This document shows, piece by piece, positions 1-7,716 of a DNA stretch of 16,793 bases. The first letter of the stretch is position 1; the number at the start of each line of letters is the position of its first letter. The notes under the pieces were generated by a model that ran no database searches, was not told where the DNA came from, and saw only the letters and a program-made list of their open reading frames with translations. The DNA comes from Comamonadaceae bacterium CG_4_10_14_3_um_filter_60_75 (GTDB lineage Bacteria; Pseudomonadota; Gammaproteobacteria; Burkholderiales; Burkholderiaceae_C), in contig PFKL01000095.1 of assembly GCA_002784245.1 (NCBI GenBank), positions 1 to 16,793 of the forward strand. The letters are read 5' to 3'. Position numbers and translations under genes: made by a program.

Positions 1-474
1 GAGGTGTTGTTCAAGGTGCTCGCCGGTGGCGACAAGATGCGCAAGTCGTCCTTGGGCGGCGTCAAGGCGGCGGCCGAAATGATCAACCTGATGGGTACCG
101 CTATCGAGGGCACGGTGATCGAGTCGATTCGCAACCACGACCCCGATCTGGCGCAGAAGATCATGGACAAGATGTTTGTCTTTGACGATGTGATCAAACT
201 CGACGACAAGTCGATCCAGACCGTGCTCAAGGAGGTGTCCTCAGATGTGCTGATCGTCGCGCTCAAAGGCGCACAGCCCGAACTCAAAGAGAAGTTTCTG
301 GCCAATATGTCCACCCGTGCGGCCGAGTCGTTGCGCGAAGACCTGGAGTCGCGTGGGCCAATGCGCTTGTCCGAAGTCGAGGCGCAGCAAAAAGAAATTC
401 TCAAGACCGTCCGGCGTCTCGCTGACGAGGGCACGATTGTCATTGGCGGTGGTGCTGATGATCAGATGGTATGA
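1..474 (+). CDS. fliG: Flagellar motor switch protein FliG, C-terminal part (partial at window edge)
   Basis: FliG forms the top of the cytoplasmic C-ring and transmits torque from the stator to the rotor. Only the last 157 codons are present; the frame is open from base 1, so the 5' end lies outside the window. The visible part covers the end of the middle domain and the whole C-terminal torque domain. It shows a MF-x-F-x-D segment, DDKSIQ, the LKGA motif, and the charged helix STRAAESLREDLESRGP, whose Arg, Glu and Asp residues match the stator-facing charges of enteric FliG. The stretch after it (MRLSEVEAQQKEIL) is also typical. The TGA stop overlaps the fliH start by 4 bases (ATGA), so the two are probably translationally coupled. 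Identity is clear from family similarity; only the missing N-terminus is unknown. Confidence 0.96.
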   Translation, partial: EVLFKVLAGGDKMRKSSLGGVKAAAEMINLMGTAIEGTVIESIRNHDPDLAQKIMDKMFVFDDVIKLDDKSIQTVLKEVSSDVLIVALKGAQPELKEKFLANMSTRAAESLREDLESRGPMRLSEVEAQQKEILKTVRRLADEGTIVIGGGADDQMV

Positions 475-1172
475 CCATGCGCAATTACGACCGTTTTATC
501 CCTGGCGAAGAAATCAAGGACGTCTCCCAGTGGCAGTTTGGTGCCATTGATACCGCCGCCCAGTTGCTGCAGGCGCAGGTGCAAGCGCGCGAGGCTCAGG
601 AAGAATTGGTACATGCTGAGGCGCAGCGCCAGCAAGCGTACCAGGACGGCTACGCCGCTGGTGTAGTGCAGGGCAAGCTCGCTGCCGAGCAAGCGCTACA
701 GCAACAAATGCGTGATTTTTTGGCGAACCAGGCCAACGATGCGGCAACGCAACTGGCCCAGCTGTTTGCGTCGGCCCAGCGGCAACTGCAAGAGGCCGAG
801 CAGGTGATGGCGCAGGGCTTGTTGGCGCTGGCATGTGAGTTGGCGCGCCAGGTGCTGCGGCGCGAACTGGCGGTCGACACCCAGGCGGTGTTGCCGGTGA
901 TCAAGGAGGCGCTGACCTTGCTTGCAACCGAACACAAGACGGCGGTGGTGAAGCTGGCCCCGGCTGACCTGGCGGCGCTGGGCGAGCAGATTCAGGCTGA
1001 ATTTGGCGGCCTGGGCCTGACCCTGCGTGAAGATGCGGGCCTGCAGCAAGGTGATTGCGTGGTGGAGTCGGCGGGCACCGTGGTGGATGGCACCGTGCCC
1101 AAGCGCTGGCAGCGCGCCGTGGCCACGCTGGGCTTGACGAGCGGTTGGGAGCACAACGATGACCCCGCTTGA
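471..1172 (+). CDS. fliH: Flagellar export ATPase regulator FliH
   Basis: FliH is the stator-like partner of the export ATPase FliI; it holds FliI inactive and docks it at FlhA/FliN at the base of the export gate. The protein has 233 residues, the usual size. The N-terminus (RFIPGEEIKDVSQWQF, residues 8-23) is the conserved Trp-containing docking segment of the family. It is followed by a long Gln/Ala/Glu-rich helical region (about 28-120) that should form a coiled coil, then a globular C-terminal domain with features such as VVKLAP and GDCVVES. The start at 471 overlaps the fliG stop; a second in-frame ATG at 477 is an alternative. The 3' end overlaps fliI by 14 bases. Function is assigned from sequence character and from position between fliG and fliI. 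Confidence 0.92.
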   Translation: MTMRNYDRFIPGEEIKDVSQWQFGAIDTAAQLLQAQVQAREAQEELVHAEAQRQQAYQDGYAAGVVQGKLAAEQALQQQMRDFLANQANDAATQLAQLFASAQRQLQEAEQVMAQGLLALACELARQVLRRELAVDTQAVLPVIKEALTLLATEHKTAVVKLAPADLAALGEQIQAEFGGLGLTLREDAGLQQGDCVVESAGTVVDGTVPKRWQRAVATLGLTSGWEHNDDPA

Positions 1173-2577
1173 TGCCACCCTGAAGTGGGAGAGCTTTTTC
1201 GTCAACGCGCAGAAACGCGTGCAGGGCGCAGGTGCGCTGGAAGTGCGCGGCACCTTGACCCGTTTGGCCGGCCTGGTGCTGGAGGCGGTGGGCATCCGGG
1301 TGCCGGTGGGGTCGCAGTGCTGGATTCACACCCACGGGCAGGCGCCGGTGTTGACCGAGGTGGTGGGTTTTTCAGGCGACCGCGCTTTTTTGATGCCTGC
1401 GGGGGACGTACACGGCCTGTCCAGCGGTGCCAGTGTGGAGCCCGCGCCCGCGTATGTGGCGCCGCTGCGCCTGGGTGAGCGCCGTCAAGTGGAGCGCGAG
1501 ACGGCGCTGGCGGTGCTGCGTTTGCCCTTGGGTGACGGTTTGCTGGGCCGGGTGGTTGACGCCCACGGTAACCCGATGGATTACAAAGGGCCGATTCCGG
1601 ATGTAGCGTCGGTACCGTTGGACCGCAAGCCGATCAACGCCATGGACCGCGCGCCGGTGCGTGACACGCTCGACACCGGCATTCGCGCGATCAACGCCTT
1701 GCTGACGGTCGGGCGCGGCCAGCGGCTGGGGCTTTTTTCTGGCTCGGGCGTGGGCAAAAGTGTGCTGATGGGCATGATGGCGCGCTACACGCAGGCCGAC
1801 GTTATTGTGGTTGGGCTCATCGGTGAGCGTGGTCGTGAAGTGAAAGAGTTTATTGAAGACATTTTGGGCGATGAGGGACGGGCGCGTTCGGTGGTAGTGG
1901 CCGCGCCGGCCGATGCACCGCCGCTGTTGCGCATGCAGGGCGCCGCGTACGCCACCGCCGTGGCCGAGAGTTTTCGCGACAAGGGCAAGCATGTGCTGCT
2001 GCTGATGGATTCGCTTACCCGCTACGCCATGGCGCAGCGCGAGATTGCCCTGGCCATTGGCGAGCCGCCGGCAACCAAGGGCTACCCGCCGTCGTGTTTT
2101 GCCAAGCTGCCGCAGCTGGTGGAGCGCAGTGGTAACGGGCTCAATGGGGTGGGGTCGATCACCGCTTTTTATACCGTGTTGTCCGAAGGTGATGACCAGC
2201 AGGATCCGATCGCTGACGCTGCGCGTGCTATCTTGGACGGCCACATTGTGTTGTCGCGCACGTTGGCTGAAGCCGGGCATTTCCCGGCGATCGACATCGA
2301 GCAGTCAGCCTCACGGGTGATGCACAACGTGGTGTCGCGCGAGCATTTTGAGCTGGCGCGCAACTTCAAGGCCATTTATTCGCAGTACGAGAAGGGGCGC
2401 GATCTGGTGCAGATTGGTGCCTATGTGCGCGGTTCGGACCCGGCCATGGATCAGGCGATTGCGTTGCACTCGCCGATGATGCAATTTTTGCAGCAAGACA
2501 TGTTTGAGGCGGCCACCATGGACAGCAGCATCAGTGCCATGCGTTCGGCCCTGACCACCACGCCAGGTGAAGCATGA
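1159..2577 (+). CDS. fliI: Flagellum-specific export ATPase FliI
   Basis: FliI is the F1-beta-like ATPase that energises and orders flagellar protein export at the cytoplasmic face of the export gate. The 472-residue protein has an N-terminal beta-barrel domain (about 25-100). The catalytic core carries Walker A SGSGVGKS (194-201), a likely catalytic Glu in GERGRE (E223), and a Walker B strand VLLLMD ending at D284. A likely arginine finger is R386 in SASRVM. The segment GYPPSCFAKLPQLVERSG (308-325) is diagnostic of type III export ATPases as opposed to F1 subunits. The start at 1159 is supported by GGGAG at 1147-1151. The gene overlaps fliH upstream and fliJ downstream (ATGA), giving the conserved HIJ module. 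No key residue is missing. Confidence 0.98.
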   Translation: MTPLDATLKWESFFVNAQKRVQGAGALEVRGTLTRLAGLVLEAVGIRVPVGSQCWIHTHGQAPVLTEVVGFSGDRAFLMPAGDVHGLSSGASVEPAPAYVAPLRLGERRQVERETALAVLRLPLGDGLLGRVVDAHGNPMDYKGPIPDVASVPLDRKPINAMDRAPVRDTLDTGIRAINALLTVGRGQRLGLFSGSGVGKSVLMGMMARYTQADVIVVGLIGERGREVKEFIEDILGDEGRARSVVVAAPADAPPLLRMQGAAYATAVAESFRDKGKHVLLLMDSLTRYAMAQREIALAIGEPPATKGYPPSCFAKLPQLVERSGNGLNGVGSITAFYTVLSEGDDQQDPIADAARAILDGHIVLSRTLAEAGHFPAIDIEQSASRVMHNVVSREHFELARNFKAIYSQYEKGRDLVQIGAYVRGSDPAMDQAIALHSPMMQFLQQDMFEAATMDSSISAMRSALTTTPGEA

Positions 2578-3038
2578 CCGCGCACAAAAGCATTTTGTTG
2601 GCGATTGATCTGGCCGCCGCACAGCGCGAGCAGGCGCAGGCGCAGCTGCAAAAGGCCCGACAAACCGATGCCCACGCGCAAGGCCAGATGCAGCAGTTGC
2701 AAGACTACTTGCAAGAAACCGAACAGCGCTGGATGAAAGGCGCACAGGCGAGCACGTCGCCCGAATTGCTGCACCACCATTACCAGTTCACCACCCGGCT
2801 CAATCAGGCCATGGCCTTGCAAAGCGGCGTGCTGCAGGGGTCGCGGGCACGCGTTGAAGCGGCGCAGCAACACCTTCTGAGCGTTGAAATCCGCCTGGCC
2901 AGTTTCAAAAAGTTGCTGGCCAACCGGCGGGCAACCCAGGCCGACATAGAACGCCGACGCGAGCAACGGCAGACCGATGAATTTGCCAATTTGCAAACCC
3001 AGCGGCGCCAGCGTATACAAGCGGAGAATGGCTTATGA
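2574..3038 (+). CDS. fliJ: Flagellar export chaperone/coiled-coil protein FliJ
   Basis: FliJ is a small coiled-coil protein resembling the F1 gamma stalk. It sits in the FliI hexamer, links it to FlhA and escorts export chaperones. The 154-residue product (family about 145-150) is almost entirely Gln/Ala/Glu/Arg-rich helix, without predicted membrane segments or cysteines, as expected for an antiparallel coiled coil. Features include residues near 20-45 (AAAQREQAQAQLQKARQTDA) and a basic C-terminal half (IERRREQRQTDEF). Sequence conservation in this family is low, so the assignment leans on length, coiled-coil character and position. It starts at an ATGA overlap with fliI and ends in another ATGA overlap with fliK. 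Confidence 0.9.
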   Translation: MTAHKSILLAIDLAAAQREQAQAQLQKARQTDAHAQGQMQQLQDYLQETEQRWMKGAQASTSPELLHHHYQFTTRLNQAMALQSGVLQGSRARVEAAQQHLLSVEIRLASFKKLLANRRATQADIERRREQRQTDEFANLQTQRRQRIQAENGL

Positions 3039-4159
3039 CAATCGAATCGAAACTGGCGACGGTGTTGCACCCGGCGAATGGCGCGCATCCGGCGGGCAAG
3101 GCAGCAGCGGGATCATCGGCCGGAGCGCCTGGCGGGCAAGGCTTTGCCGGGCTGGTCAGCGCGTTGTCGGCGCAGGAACAAGAAGATGTCGCGTTGGTCG
3201 ATCTGGCGCGGCCTGGGTTTTTTTTCGCAGATGAAGAAGAAAATATACCTCTAGCCCTTGGTAAACAAGCGAAAGATGATACGGAATTTATAGCAAGCAT
3301 GGTGCTCCAGAGCGCTGGTTTGCCCGTTTCTTTTGCCACCACCTTGCCTGCTGCTTCGTCTGTGATGGCGCCCAAGGCGCTGGCGCAGCCGCCCTTGACA
3401 TCGACGGCGCAACCCCAAGCGGCCCTTGTGCCGACTGATTCCATGGTGCCAGAGCCCGTGTTGACGGGAGACGAAGGGATTGCCAAGCCGTTTGTCCCGG
3501 TCAGCGGGCAGGACCCTAAGTCGGCTTCGGCGAGCGCAAGCCAGCAGACTACGCAGCCAACGGCGGTTTTGCAGGCGCAGGCCAAGACCGTTGTGCTGCC
3601 CTTGCCTGTGGCTGAACTGGCGCGTCCTCCAGCAGACAGCAACAAGCCCAAGAGTCTGGCAGCGCCTGGCGCAGTTGACGGGCTGGCCAGCGCGCCGGGC
3701 TTGTCTGACCGCTGGGGCATCAGTCCGACTTATGCGGTCACTCAGGCGTCGGCCGTGGTGCCAGACACGCAAGTGGCAGAGACGGTGAGCTATTGGGTGA
3801 CGCATGGCGTGCAAAAGGCGGAGTTGACGCTCGACGGGCTGGGCAGCGAGCCAGTCGAGGTGCACATTTCGGTCGACGGGGATCAGACCCGGGTTGATTT
3901 CCGCACCAATCAGGTTGATGTGCGCCAAGCCATCGAAGGCGCGGCGGGTCAGCTCAAAAGCCTGTTGGCCAGTGAGGGCTTGCAACTGCTTGGTTTGTCG
4001 GTGGGAACGTCCGCCAAGGGCAACACCCCGGGTGACGGACGCCAGAGCCGGCCCGCGTTGGTGCGCCAGGTCAGTGTGGTTGGCGTAGAAATCATCGGCG
4101 CTACGCATACCCGCGTTGCCAACACGCCGGTGGGGCAGGCGCTTGACCTGTACGTGTGA
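3035..4159 (+). CDS. fliK: Flagellar hook-length control protein FliK
   Basis: FliK is the exported molecular ruler that measures the hook and switches the export gate from hook to filament substrates. The 374-residue protein has the standard layout. A long, poorly conserved Ala/Pro/Gln/Ser-rich N-terminal and central region (about 1-240) is followed by a compact C-terminal hook-length domain (about 245-328). That domain includes AELTLDGLGSEPVEVHISVD and a helix LKSLLASEGLQLLGLSV. The start overlaps fliJ by ATGA. Codons 62-90 are unusually AT-rich for this operon and contain a run of eight T residues at 3218-3225. About 110 non-coding bases follow before fliL. The C-terminal domain and the context make the identification firm, although the N-terminal half alone would not be recognisable. 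Confidence 0.92.
   Translation: MTIESKLATVLHPANGAHPAGKAAAGSSAGAPGGQGFAGLVSALSAQEQEDVALVDLARPGFFFADEEENIPLALGKQAKDDTEFIASMVLQSAGLPVSFATTLPAASSVMAPKALAQPPLTSTAQPQAALVPTDSMVPEPVLTGDEGIAKPFVPVSGQDPKSASASASQQTTQPTAVLQAQAKTVVLPLPVAELARPPADSNKPKSLAAPGAVDGLASAPGLSDRWGISPTYAVTQASAVVPDTQVAETVSYWVTHGVQKAELTLDGLGSEPVEVHISVDGDQTRVDFRTNQVDVRQAIEGAAGQLKSLLASEGLQLLGLSVGTSAKGNTPGDGRQSRPALVRQVSVVGVEIIGATHTRVANTPVGQALDLYV
3218..3225 (+). repeat. Homopolymeric T8 tract inside fliK
   Basis: Eight consecutive T residues encode part of three Phe codons (TTT TTT TTC) in the fliK N-terminal region. A one-base insertion would bring the frame onto TGA at 3232-3234; a one-base loss would bring it onto TAG at 3252-3254. 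Either slip would truncate FliK near residue 66-73. Whether the tract varies in length cannot be seen from one sequence. Confidence 0.6.
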
Positions 4160-4270
4160 CGTTAGACTCGCTATCGGAATAGATACGGTGTTGTTTGGCT
4201 GTTTATAAGCTGCTCTAGTGTGGCGGTCTTGTCAAATAATGCGTCAGACCAGGCTTTTAAAGGAACTATC
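4160..4270 (+). promoter_or_regulatory. fliK-fliL intergenic region, possible internal promoter
   Basis: These 111 bases are the only real gap in an operon whose other junctions overlap or lie within 20 bases, so an internal promoter for fliLMNOPQR is plausible. The stretch is AT-richer than the flanking genes. It contains TATAAG (4204-4209), TTGTTT (4191-4196) and TTGTCA (4229-4234), but no -35/-10 pair at a good spacing that I would defend. An upstream start codon at 4220 would extend fliL by 17 codons and would then overlap this region. The call is based on layout, not on a clear promoter. Confidence 0.3.
4259..4264 (+). promoter_or_regulatory. Shine-Dalgarno site deciding the fliL start
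   Basis: AAAGGA ends 6 bases before the GTG at 4271. This is the best ribosome site in the region and favours the GTG over the in-frame upstream start at 4220, which has no comparable site. Confidence 0.6.
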
Positions 4271-4858
4271 GTGGCAACCAAACCTGAAGCAGCTGAGCCA
4301 GAGGCCGATGCGGCCAAGCCAGCGCCTAAAAGCAAGAAGAAACTGATCATCATCATTGTGGCGGTACTGCTGGTGGTGTTGCTAAGTGCAGGTGGCGCAT
4401 TGTTTTACATCAGCAAGCAGCGTGCAGCCGCGTTGGCGGCTGAGGAGGACGGGGGCGAGCCCGCTACGCCAGCGGCCGCTGCTGCACACAAAGCCAAGAC
4501 GCCGCCGGTTTACCTGCCGATGGACAACATGGTGGTCAACCTGGCCGACCCTGGTGGTGAGCGGGTGGCGCAGGTTGGCATCACGCTGGAGGTGATGGAT
4601 GCGCACGCGTCCGACAGTGTCAAGGCGTTCATGCCGACCATTCGCAGCGGGGTGTTGATGCTGCTGTCGCAACGCACTGCCGACGAGCTCTTGTCGCCCG
4701 AGGGCAAGCAGAAGCTGATTGAAGATATTTTGCGTGAAACCTCCAAGCCTTTTGGTGGTGGCAATGAACATGCCCCCGCGCCCAAGAAAGCGGGCAAGCA
4801 GGCAGCGGAGCAGTTTCCGGTGGTGGGTGTGTTGTTCTCCAGTCTGATTGTTCAGTAA
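4271..4858 (+). CDS. fliL: Flagellar basal body-associated protein FliL
   Basis: FliL is a single-pass inner-membrane protein that surrounds stator units near the motor and supports torque. With the GTG start at 4271 the product has 195 residues. It has a short acidic/Pro-Ala cytoplasmic tail, a basic stop (KSKKK, 20-24) and one hydrophobic segment (about 25-47). An Ala/Pro-rich linker and a periplasmic stomatin-like domain (about 79-195) follow, including YLPMDNMVVNLADP and MPTIRSGVLMLLSQRTADEL. The last residues (VGVLFSSLIVQ) match the usual hydrophobic FliL ending. A longer version from 4220 is possible but less likely. It is the first gene after the operon's main gap, and fliM follows after 18 bases. 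Confidence 0.94.
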   Translation: MATKPEAAEPEADAAKPAPKSKKKLIIIIVAVLLVVLLSAGGALFYISKQRAAALAAEEDGGEPATPAAAAAHKAKTPPVYLPMDNMVVNLADPGGERVAQVGITLEVMDAHASDSVKAFMPTIRSGVLMLLSQRTADELLSPEGKQKLIEDILRETSKPFGGGNEHAPAPKKAGKQAAEQFPVVGVLFSSLIVQ

Positions 4859-4876
4859 CCGCGTGATGTACCGGCC

Positions 4877-5881
4877 ATGAGTGAATCGTTCTTGTCGCAA
4901 GAAGAGGTTGACGCGCTGCTCGAGGGCGTCACCGGGGAGAGTCAAAAACTCGCCGAGGAAGTGGCCGAGACCGGGGAGGTTCGCCCTTACAACATATCGA
5001 GCCAGGAGCGGATTGTGCGTGGGCGCATGCCCACCATGGAAATCGTCAACGAACGTTTTGCCCGCAATTTGCGCATTGGCTTGTTCAACTTTATTCGCCG
5101 CAGTCCGGAGATTTCGGTCGGTCCGGTGGCGGTGCAGCGCTACAGCGCGTTCCTGCGCGAGTTGGCGGTGCCGACCAACTTCAACATTGTGGCGATCCGG
5201 CCGCTGCGCGGCAGTGGTTTGGTGGTGTGTGAGCCGGCGCTGGTTTTTGGCGTGATCGAATCGCTCTACGGTGGCATTGGCAAATTTCAGACGCGCATTG
5301 AAGGCCGCGATTTCTCAGCGACCGAGCAGCGTGTGATCAACCGGATGGTCGATGTCATTACGGCCGAGTACAAGAAAGCCTGGGTTGGCATTTATCCGCT
5401 GGAGCTGGACTACCAGCGCTCCGAAATGCAGCCGCAGTTTGCCAATATCGCCACGCCGAGCGAGATTGTGGTGTCAACATCGTTTCAGCTGGAGATTGGC
5501 GAGATTACCGGGGCAATTCACCTGTGTATGCCGTATGCCACTCTGGAGCCGATCCGCGATGTGTTGTATTCGTCAACACAGGGTGATTCGGTTGAGGTAG
5601 ACCGTCGCTGGGTGAATTTGCTGACACAAGAGATTCAGGCGGCAGAGGTGGTGTTGGTGGCGGAACTGGCGCACGCCGACGCTACGGTGGAGCAGTTGCT
5701 GGCCATGAAGCCGGGAGACTTTATTGAGCTGGATCGGCAACCCCGTATTCAGGCCAAGGTGGACGGCGTGCCGATTTTTGAATGTCAATATGGCACCCAC
5801 AACGCCAAGTACGCACTCAAGATTGAAAAGAGTTTGAGAAACAACGATTCCAGTTGGAAAGGTGAACGACATGTCAGCTGA
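4877..5881 (+). CDS. fliM: Flagellar motor switch protein FliM
   Basis: FliM is the C-ring wall protein that receives phosphorylated CheY and relays it to FliG. The 334-residue product begins with the CheY-P binding peptide (SESFLSQEEVDALLEG, 2-17), then a flexible linker. The CheC-like middle domain (about 45-235) carries the FliG-contact motif YGGIGKFQ (131-138). A SpoA domain (about 250-322) that pairs with FliN ends in YALKIEKS. All three regions expected for CheY binding, FliG binding and FliN binding are intact, which fits with the CheY encoded at 10775. The 3' end overlaps fliN by 11 bases. Confidence 0.98.
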   Translation: MSESFLSQEEVDALLEGVTGESQKLAEEVAETGEVRPYNISSQERIVRGRMPTMEIVNERFARNLRIGLFNFIRRSPEISVGPVAVQRYSAFLRELAVPTNFNIVAIRPLRGSGLVVCEPALVFGVIESLYGGIGKFQTRIEGRDFSATEQRVINRMVDVITAEYKKAWVGIYPLELDYQRSEMQPQFANIATPSEIVVSTSFQLEIGEITGAIHLCMPYATLEPIRDVLYSSTQGDSVEVDRRWVNLLTQEIQAAEVVLVAELAHADATVEQLLAMKPGDFIELDRQPRIQAKVDGVPIFECQYGTHNAKYALKIEKSLRNNDSSWKGERHVS

Positions 5882-6338
5882 CGAAAAACCCGCAGACGAA
5901 AAACCTGCAGAGGACGACGGTCTGGCGGACTGGGCCGAGGCTTTGATGGAGCAAAAGACCGCCGAGGCGGCGCCTGAGCCTGGCGGGGTGTTGTCGGAAG
6001 ATCGCAATAGTCCCTTTGCTTCAGCCGCGTCCGCTACGGCATCAGCACCAGGCGCGAGTGAGCCGCAGATCAACGACATCAACCGGGTGCTGGATATCCC
6101 CGTGTTGCTGTCGGTCGAGTTGGGCCGTACCAAGGTGCCGATCAAGCATATTTTGCAATTGGGGCAGGGGTCTGTGGTCGAGCTTGACGCCTTGGCCGGT
6201 GAGCCGATGGACGTGCTGGTGAACGGCTATTTGATCGCCCAGGGCGAGGTGGTGGTGGTCAATGACAAGTTTGGTATCCGGCTCACCGACGTGGTGACGC
6301 CCTCAGAGCGGTTGCGGCGCGTCAGCAAGGGTGGTTGA
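5871..6338 (+). CDS. fliN: Flagellar motor switch protein FliN
   Basis: FliN forms the bottom of the C-ring with FliM and is also the docking site for FliH-FliI. I chose the ATG at 5871 because GGAAAGG (5857-5863) precedes it; a GTG at 5862 is in frame but poorly placed. The product has 155 residues. It has an acidic, Ala/Pro-rich N-terminal extension (1-68) that opens with a duplicated DEKPA unit. A typical SpoA domain (about 72-147) follows, with VPIKHILQLGQGSVVELD, the conserved N-G-x-L-I-A segment and VTPSERLR. The extension makes it slightly longer than enteric FliN (137 residues) but is common in proteobacteria. It lies between fliM (11-base overlap) and fliO (3-base gap). Confidence 0.97.
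   Translation: MSADEKPADEKPAEDDGLADWAEALMEQKTAEAAPEPGGVLSEDRNSPFASAASATASAPGASEPQINDINRVLDIPVLLSVELGRTKVPIKHILQLGQGSVVELDALAGEPMDVLVNGYLIAQGEVVVVNDKFGIRLTDVVTPSERLRRVSKGG
5880..5909 (+). repeat. Tandem 15-base repeat in the fliN 5' end
   Basis: Two adjacent 15-base units, GACGAAAAACCCGCA and GACGAAAAACCTGCA, differ at one base and encode Asp-Glu-Lys-Pro-Ala twice at residues 4-13 of FliN. The first unit starts within the fliM stop codon. It looks like a simple in-frame duplication in a disordered tail. Confidence 0.85.
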
Positions 6339-6341
6339 GCC

Positions 6342-6641
6342 ATGTCGCCAGGCTGGTTGTCACTTATTTTTCTGGTTGTCTTGCTGGGGCTGATTCCGCT
6401 TGGGGTGAAGTGGCTGCAGCGGCGCATGGTGGGGGGTGTCTTGGGCGGCCATGCGCAGGTGTCCAAGGTGGTTTCCGCCGTGGCGGTAGGTCCCCACCAG
6501 CATGTGGTGACGGTGGAAGTGGGGCCGCCGGAAGAGCGCGTCAGACTGGTGTTGGGTGTGACGGCGCAGTCGATTACCTGCTTGCACCAGTCTGCCGTTT
6601 CGGCTGATCGTCAGATCACGACCGGCCCAGCGTCGGTGTGA
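6342..6641 (+). CDS. fliO: Flagellar export-gate assembly protein FliO
   Basis: FliO is a small membrane protein that helps FliP assemble in the export gate. The 99-residue product has one hydrophobic segment (about 5-24, LSLIFLVVLLGLIPLGVKWL). A short cytoplasmic domain follows with the family pattern V-x-V-G-P-x(n)-V-E-V ... R-L-V-L-G-V-T-x-x-x-I-x-x-L (about 48-83). FliO is poorly conserved, but size, topology and the position between fliN and fliP make the call secure. It starts 3 bases after fliN and is followed by fliP after a single base. Confidence 0.9.
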   Translation: MSPGWLSLIFLVVLLGLIPLGVKWLQRRMVGGVLGGHAQVSKVVSAVAVGPHQHVVTVEVGPPEERVRLVLGVTAQSITCLHQSAVSADRQITTGPASV

Positions 6642-6642
6642 A

Positions 6643-7422
6643 ATGCCGCGCCATACTGTCATGAGATACCGGGCGTCTTCCTTCTGGGTTAAAGCGCTGC
6701 TGGCGAGTCTGGCTTGCATGGGCTACTCAATAGCCTGGTCGCAGAGCAACGCGCAGTTGCCTTTGTTGGTGGGGACGGGAGGCAATGGGGTCAGCTACTC
6801 GGTACCTATCCAGACCTTGCTGTTTTTCACGGCGCTGTCTTTTTTGCCGGCAGTGCTGCTGATGATGACCGGCTTTACCCGCATCGTGATCGTGTTGTCG
6901 CTGTTGCGTCAGGCGCTGGGGACGCAGTCGGCGCCTCCGAGCCAGGTGATCATCGGCTTGTCGTTGTTTTTGACGATGTTTGTGATGGGGCCGACGCTGG
7001 ACAAGGTGTACAGCGAGGCGTACCTGCCTTATTCGAACAACACGCTGACTTTTGACCAGGCCTTGCCCAAGGCTGAGGCACCAATGCGCGCTTTCATGAG
7101 CAAGCAGACGCGTCAATCCGATCTGGCACTGTTTGTCAAGCTGGCCAAGCTGGAGCCGTCCACAGATGCCACCACGGCACCGATGCGGGTGCTGGTGCCG
7201 GCGTTTGTCATCAGTGAGCTGAAGTCGGCGTTTCAGATTGGTTTCATGATCTTCATTCCTTTTTTGGTGATTGACATCGTTGTGGCCAGCGTGCTGATGT
7301 CCTTGGGCATGATGATGTTGTCACCGGTGCTGGTGGCGTTGCCGTTCAAGCTGATGATTTTTGTTTTGGCCGATGGCTGGAACCTGCTGGTGGGTTCTTT
7401 GGCCGCCAGTTTTGTCACCTGA
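6643..7422 (+). CDS. fliP: Flagellar export gate protein FliP
   Basis: FliP forms the core ring of the export gate with FliQ and FliR in the inner membrane. The 259-residue protein has a cleavable-type signal segment (basic start, hydrophobic 15-30, then AWSQSNA) and hydrophobic segments near 55-75, 103-117, 199-220 and 224-245. Family signatures are PAFVISELKSAFQIGF (186-201) and IPFLVIDIVVASVLMSLGM (205-223), plus GFTRIVIVLSLLRQALG (77-93). The start at 6643 follows the fliO stop by one base; an in-frame ATG at 6661 would shorten it by six residues and leave the signal segment intact. There is no sign of disruption. Confidence 0.97.
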   Translation: MPRHTVMRYRASSFWVKALLASLACMGYSIAWSQSNAQLPLLVGTGGNGVSYSVPIQTLLFFTALSFLPAVLLMMTGFTRIVIVLSLLRQALGTQSAPPSQVIIGLSLFLTMFVMGPTLDKVYSEAYLPYSNNTLTFDQALPKAEAPMRAFMSKQTRQSDLALFVKLAKLEPSTDATTAPMRVLVPAFVISELKSAFQIGFMIFIPFLVIDIVVASVLMSLGMMMLSPVLVALPFKLMIFVLADGWNLLVGSLAASFVT

Positions 7423-7433
7423 GGTACAGCCAA

Positions 7434-7703
7434 ATGAATGCGCAGATGGTGTTGACGATGGGGCAGGAAGCGCTGTGGATGATGCTGCTGATTTCGGCGC
7501 CGGTATTGGGCATCATTCTGCTGGTTGGCCTGTTGGTGAGCCTGTTTCAGGCGGTGACGCAGATCAACGAAGCGACGCTGGCTTTTGTGCCCAAGTTGGT
7601 TGCAGCGATGGCGGTTTTTGCGATTGCCGGGCCATGGATGTTGACGAGCCTGATTGAATACATCCGCCGCACGCTGGAGGCCATTCCCTCTGCCGTGATG
7701 TAG
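7434..7703 (+). CDS. fliQ: Flagellar export gate protein FliQ
   Basis: FliQ is the small two-helix membrane subunit that wraps the FliP-FliR pore. The 89-residue length is exactly typical. Two hydrophobic helices (about 15-38 and 53-73) are separated by the conserved loop SLFQAVTQINEATLAFVPK (36-54), which is the family hallmark. It lies 11 bases after fliP and 13 bases before fliR. An ATG four codons downstream is a minor start alternative. Confidence 0.97.
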   Translation: MNAQMVLTMGQEALWMMLLISAPVLGIILLVGLLVSLFQAVTQINEATLAFVPKLVAAMAVFAIAGPWMLTSLIEYIRRTLEAIPSAVM

Positions 7704-7716
7704 TGCCGCGGTTGCC

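Noticed and set aside
1372..4108. Long open frames antisense to fliI, fliJ and fliK
   Set aside because: They encode low-complexity Arg/His/Gln/Ala-rich proteins without recognisable domains and mirror the codon pattern of the high-GC sense genes, so they are shadows and not genes.
4197..4210. GG-N10-GC pattern resembling a sigma-54 promoter upstream of fliL
   Set aside because: Only the invariant dinucleotides match; the -12 side reads AAGC where TTGC is expected, and betaproteobacterial late fli operons are not generally sigma-54 dependent. Chance occurrence is likely.
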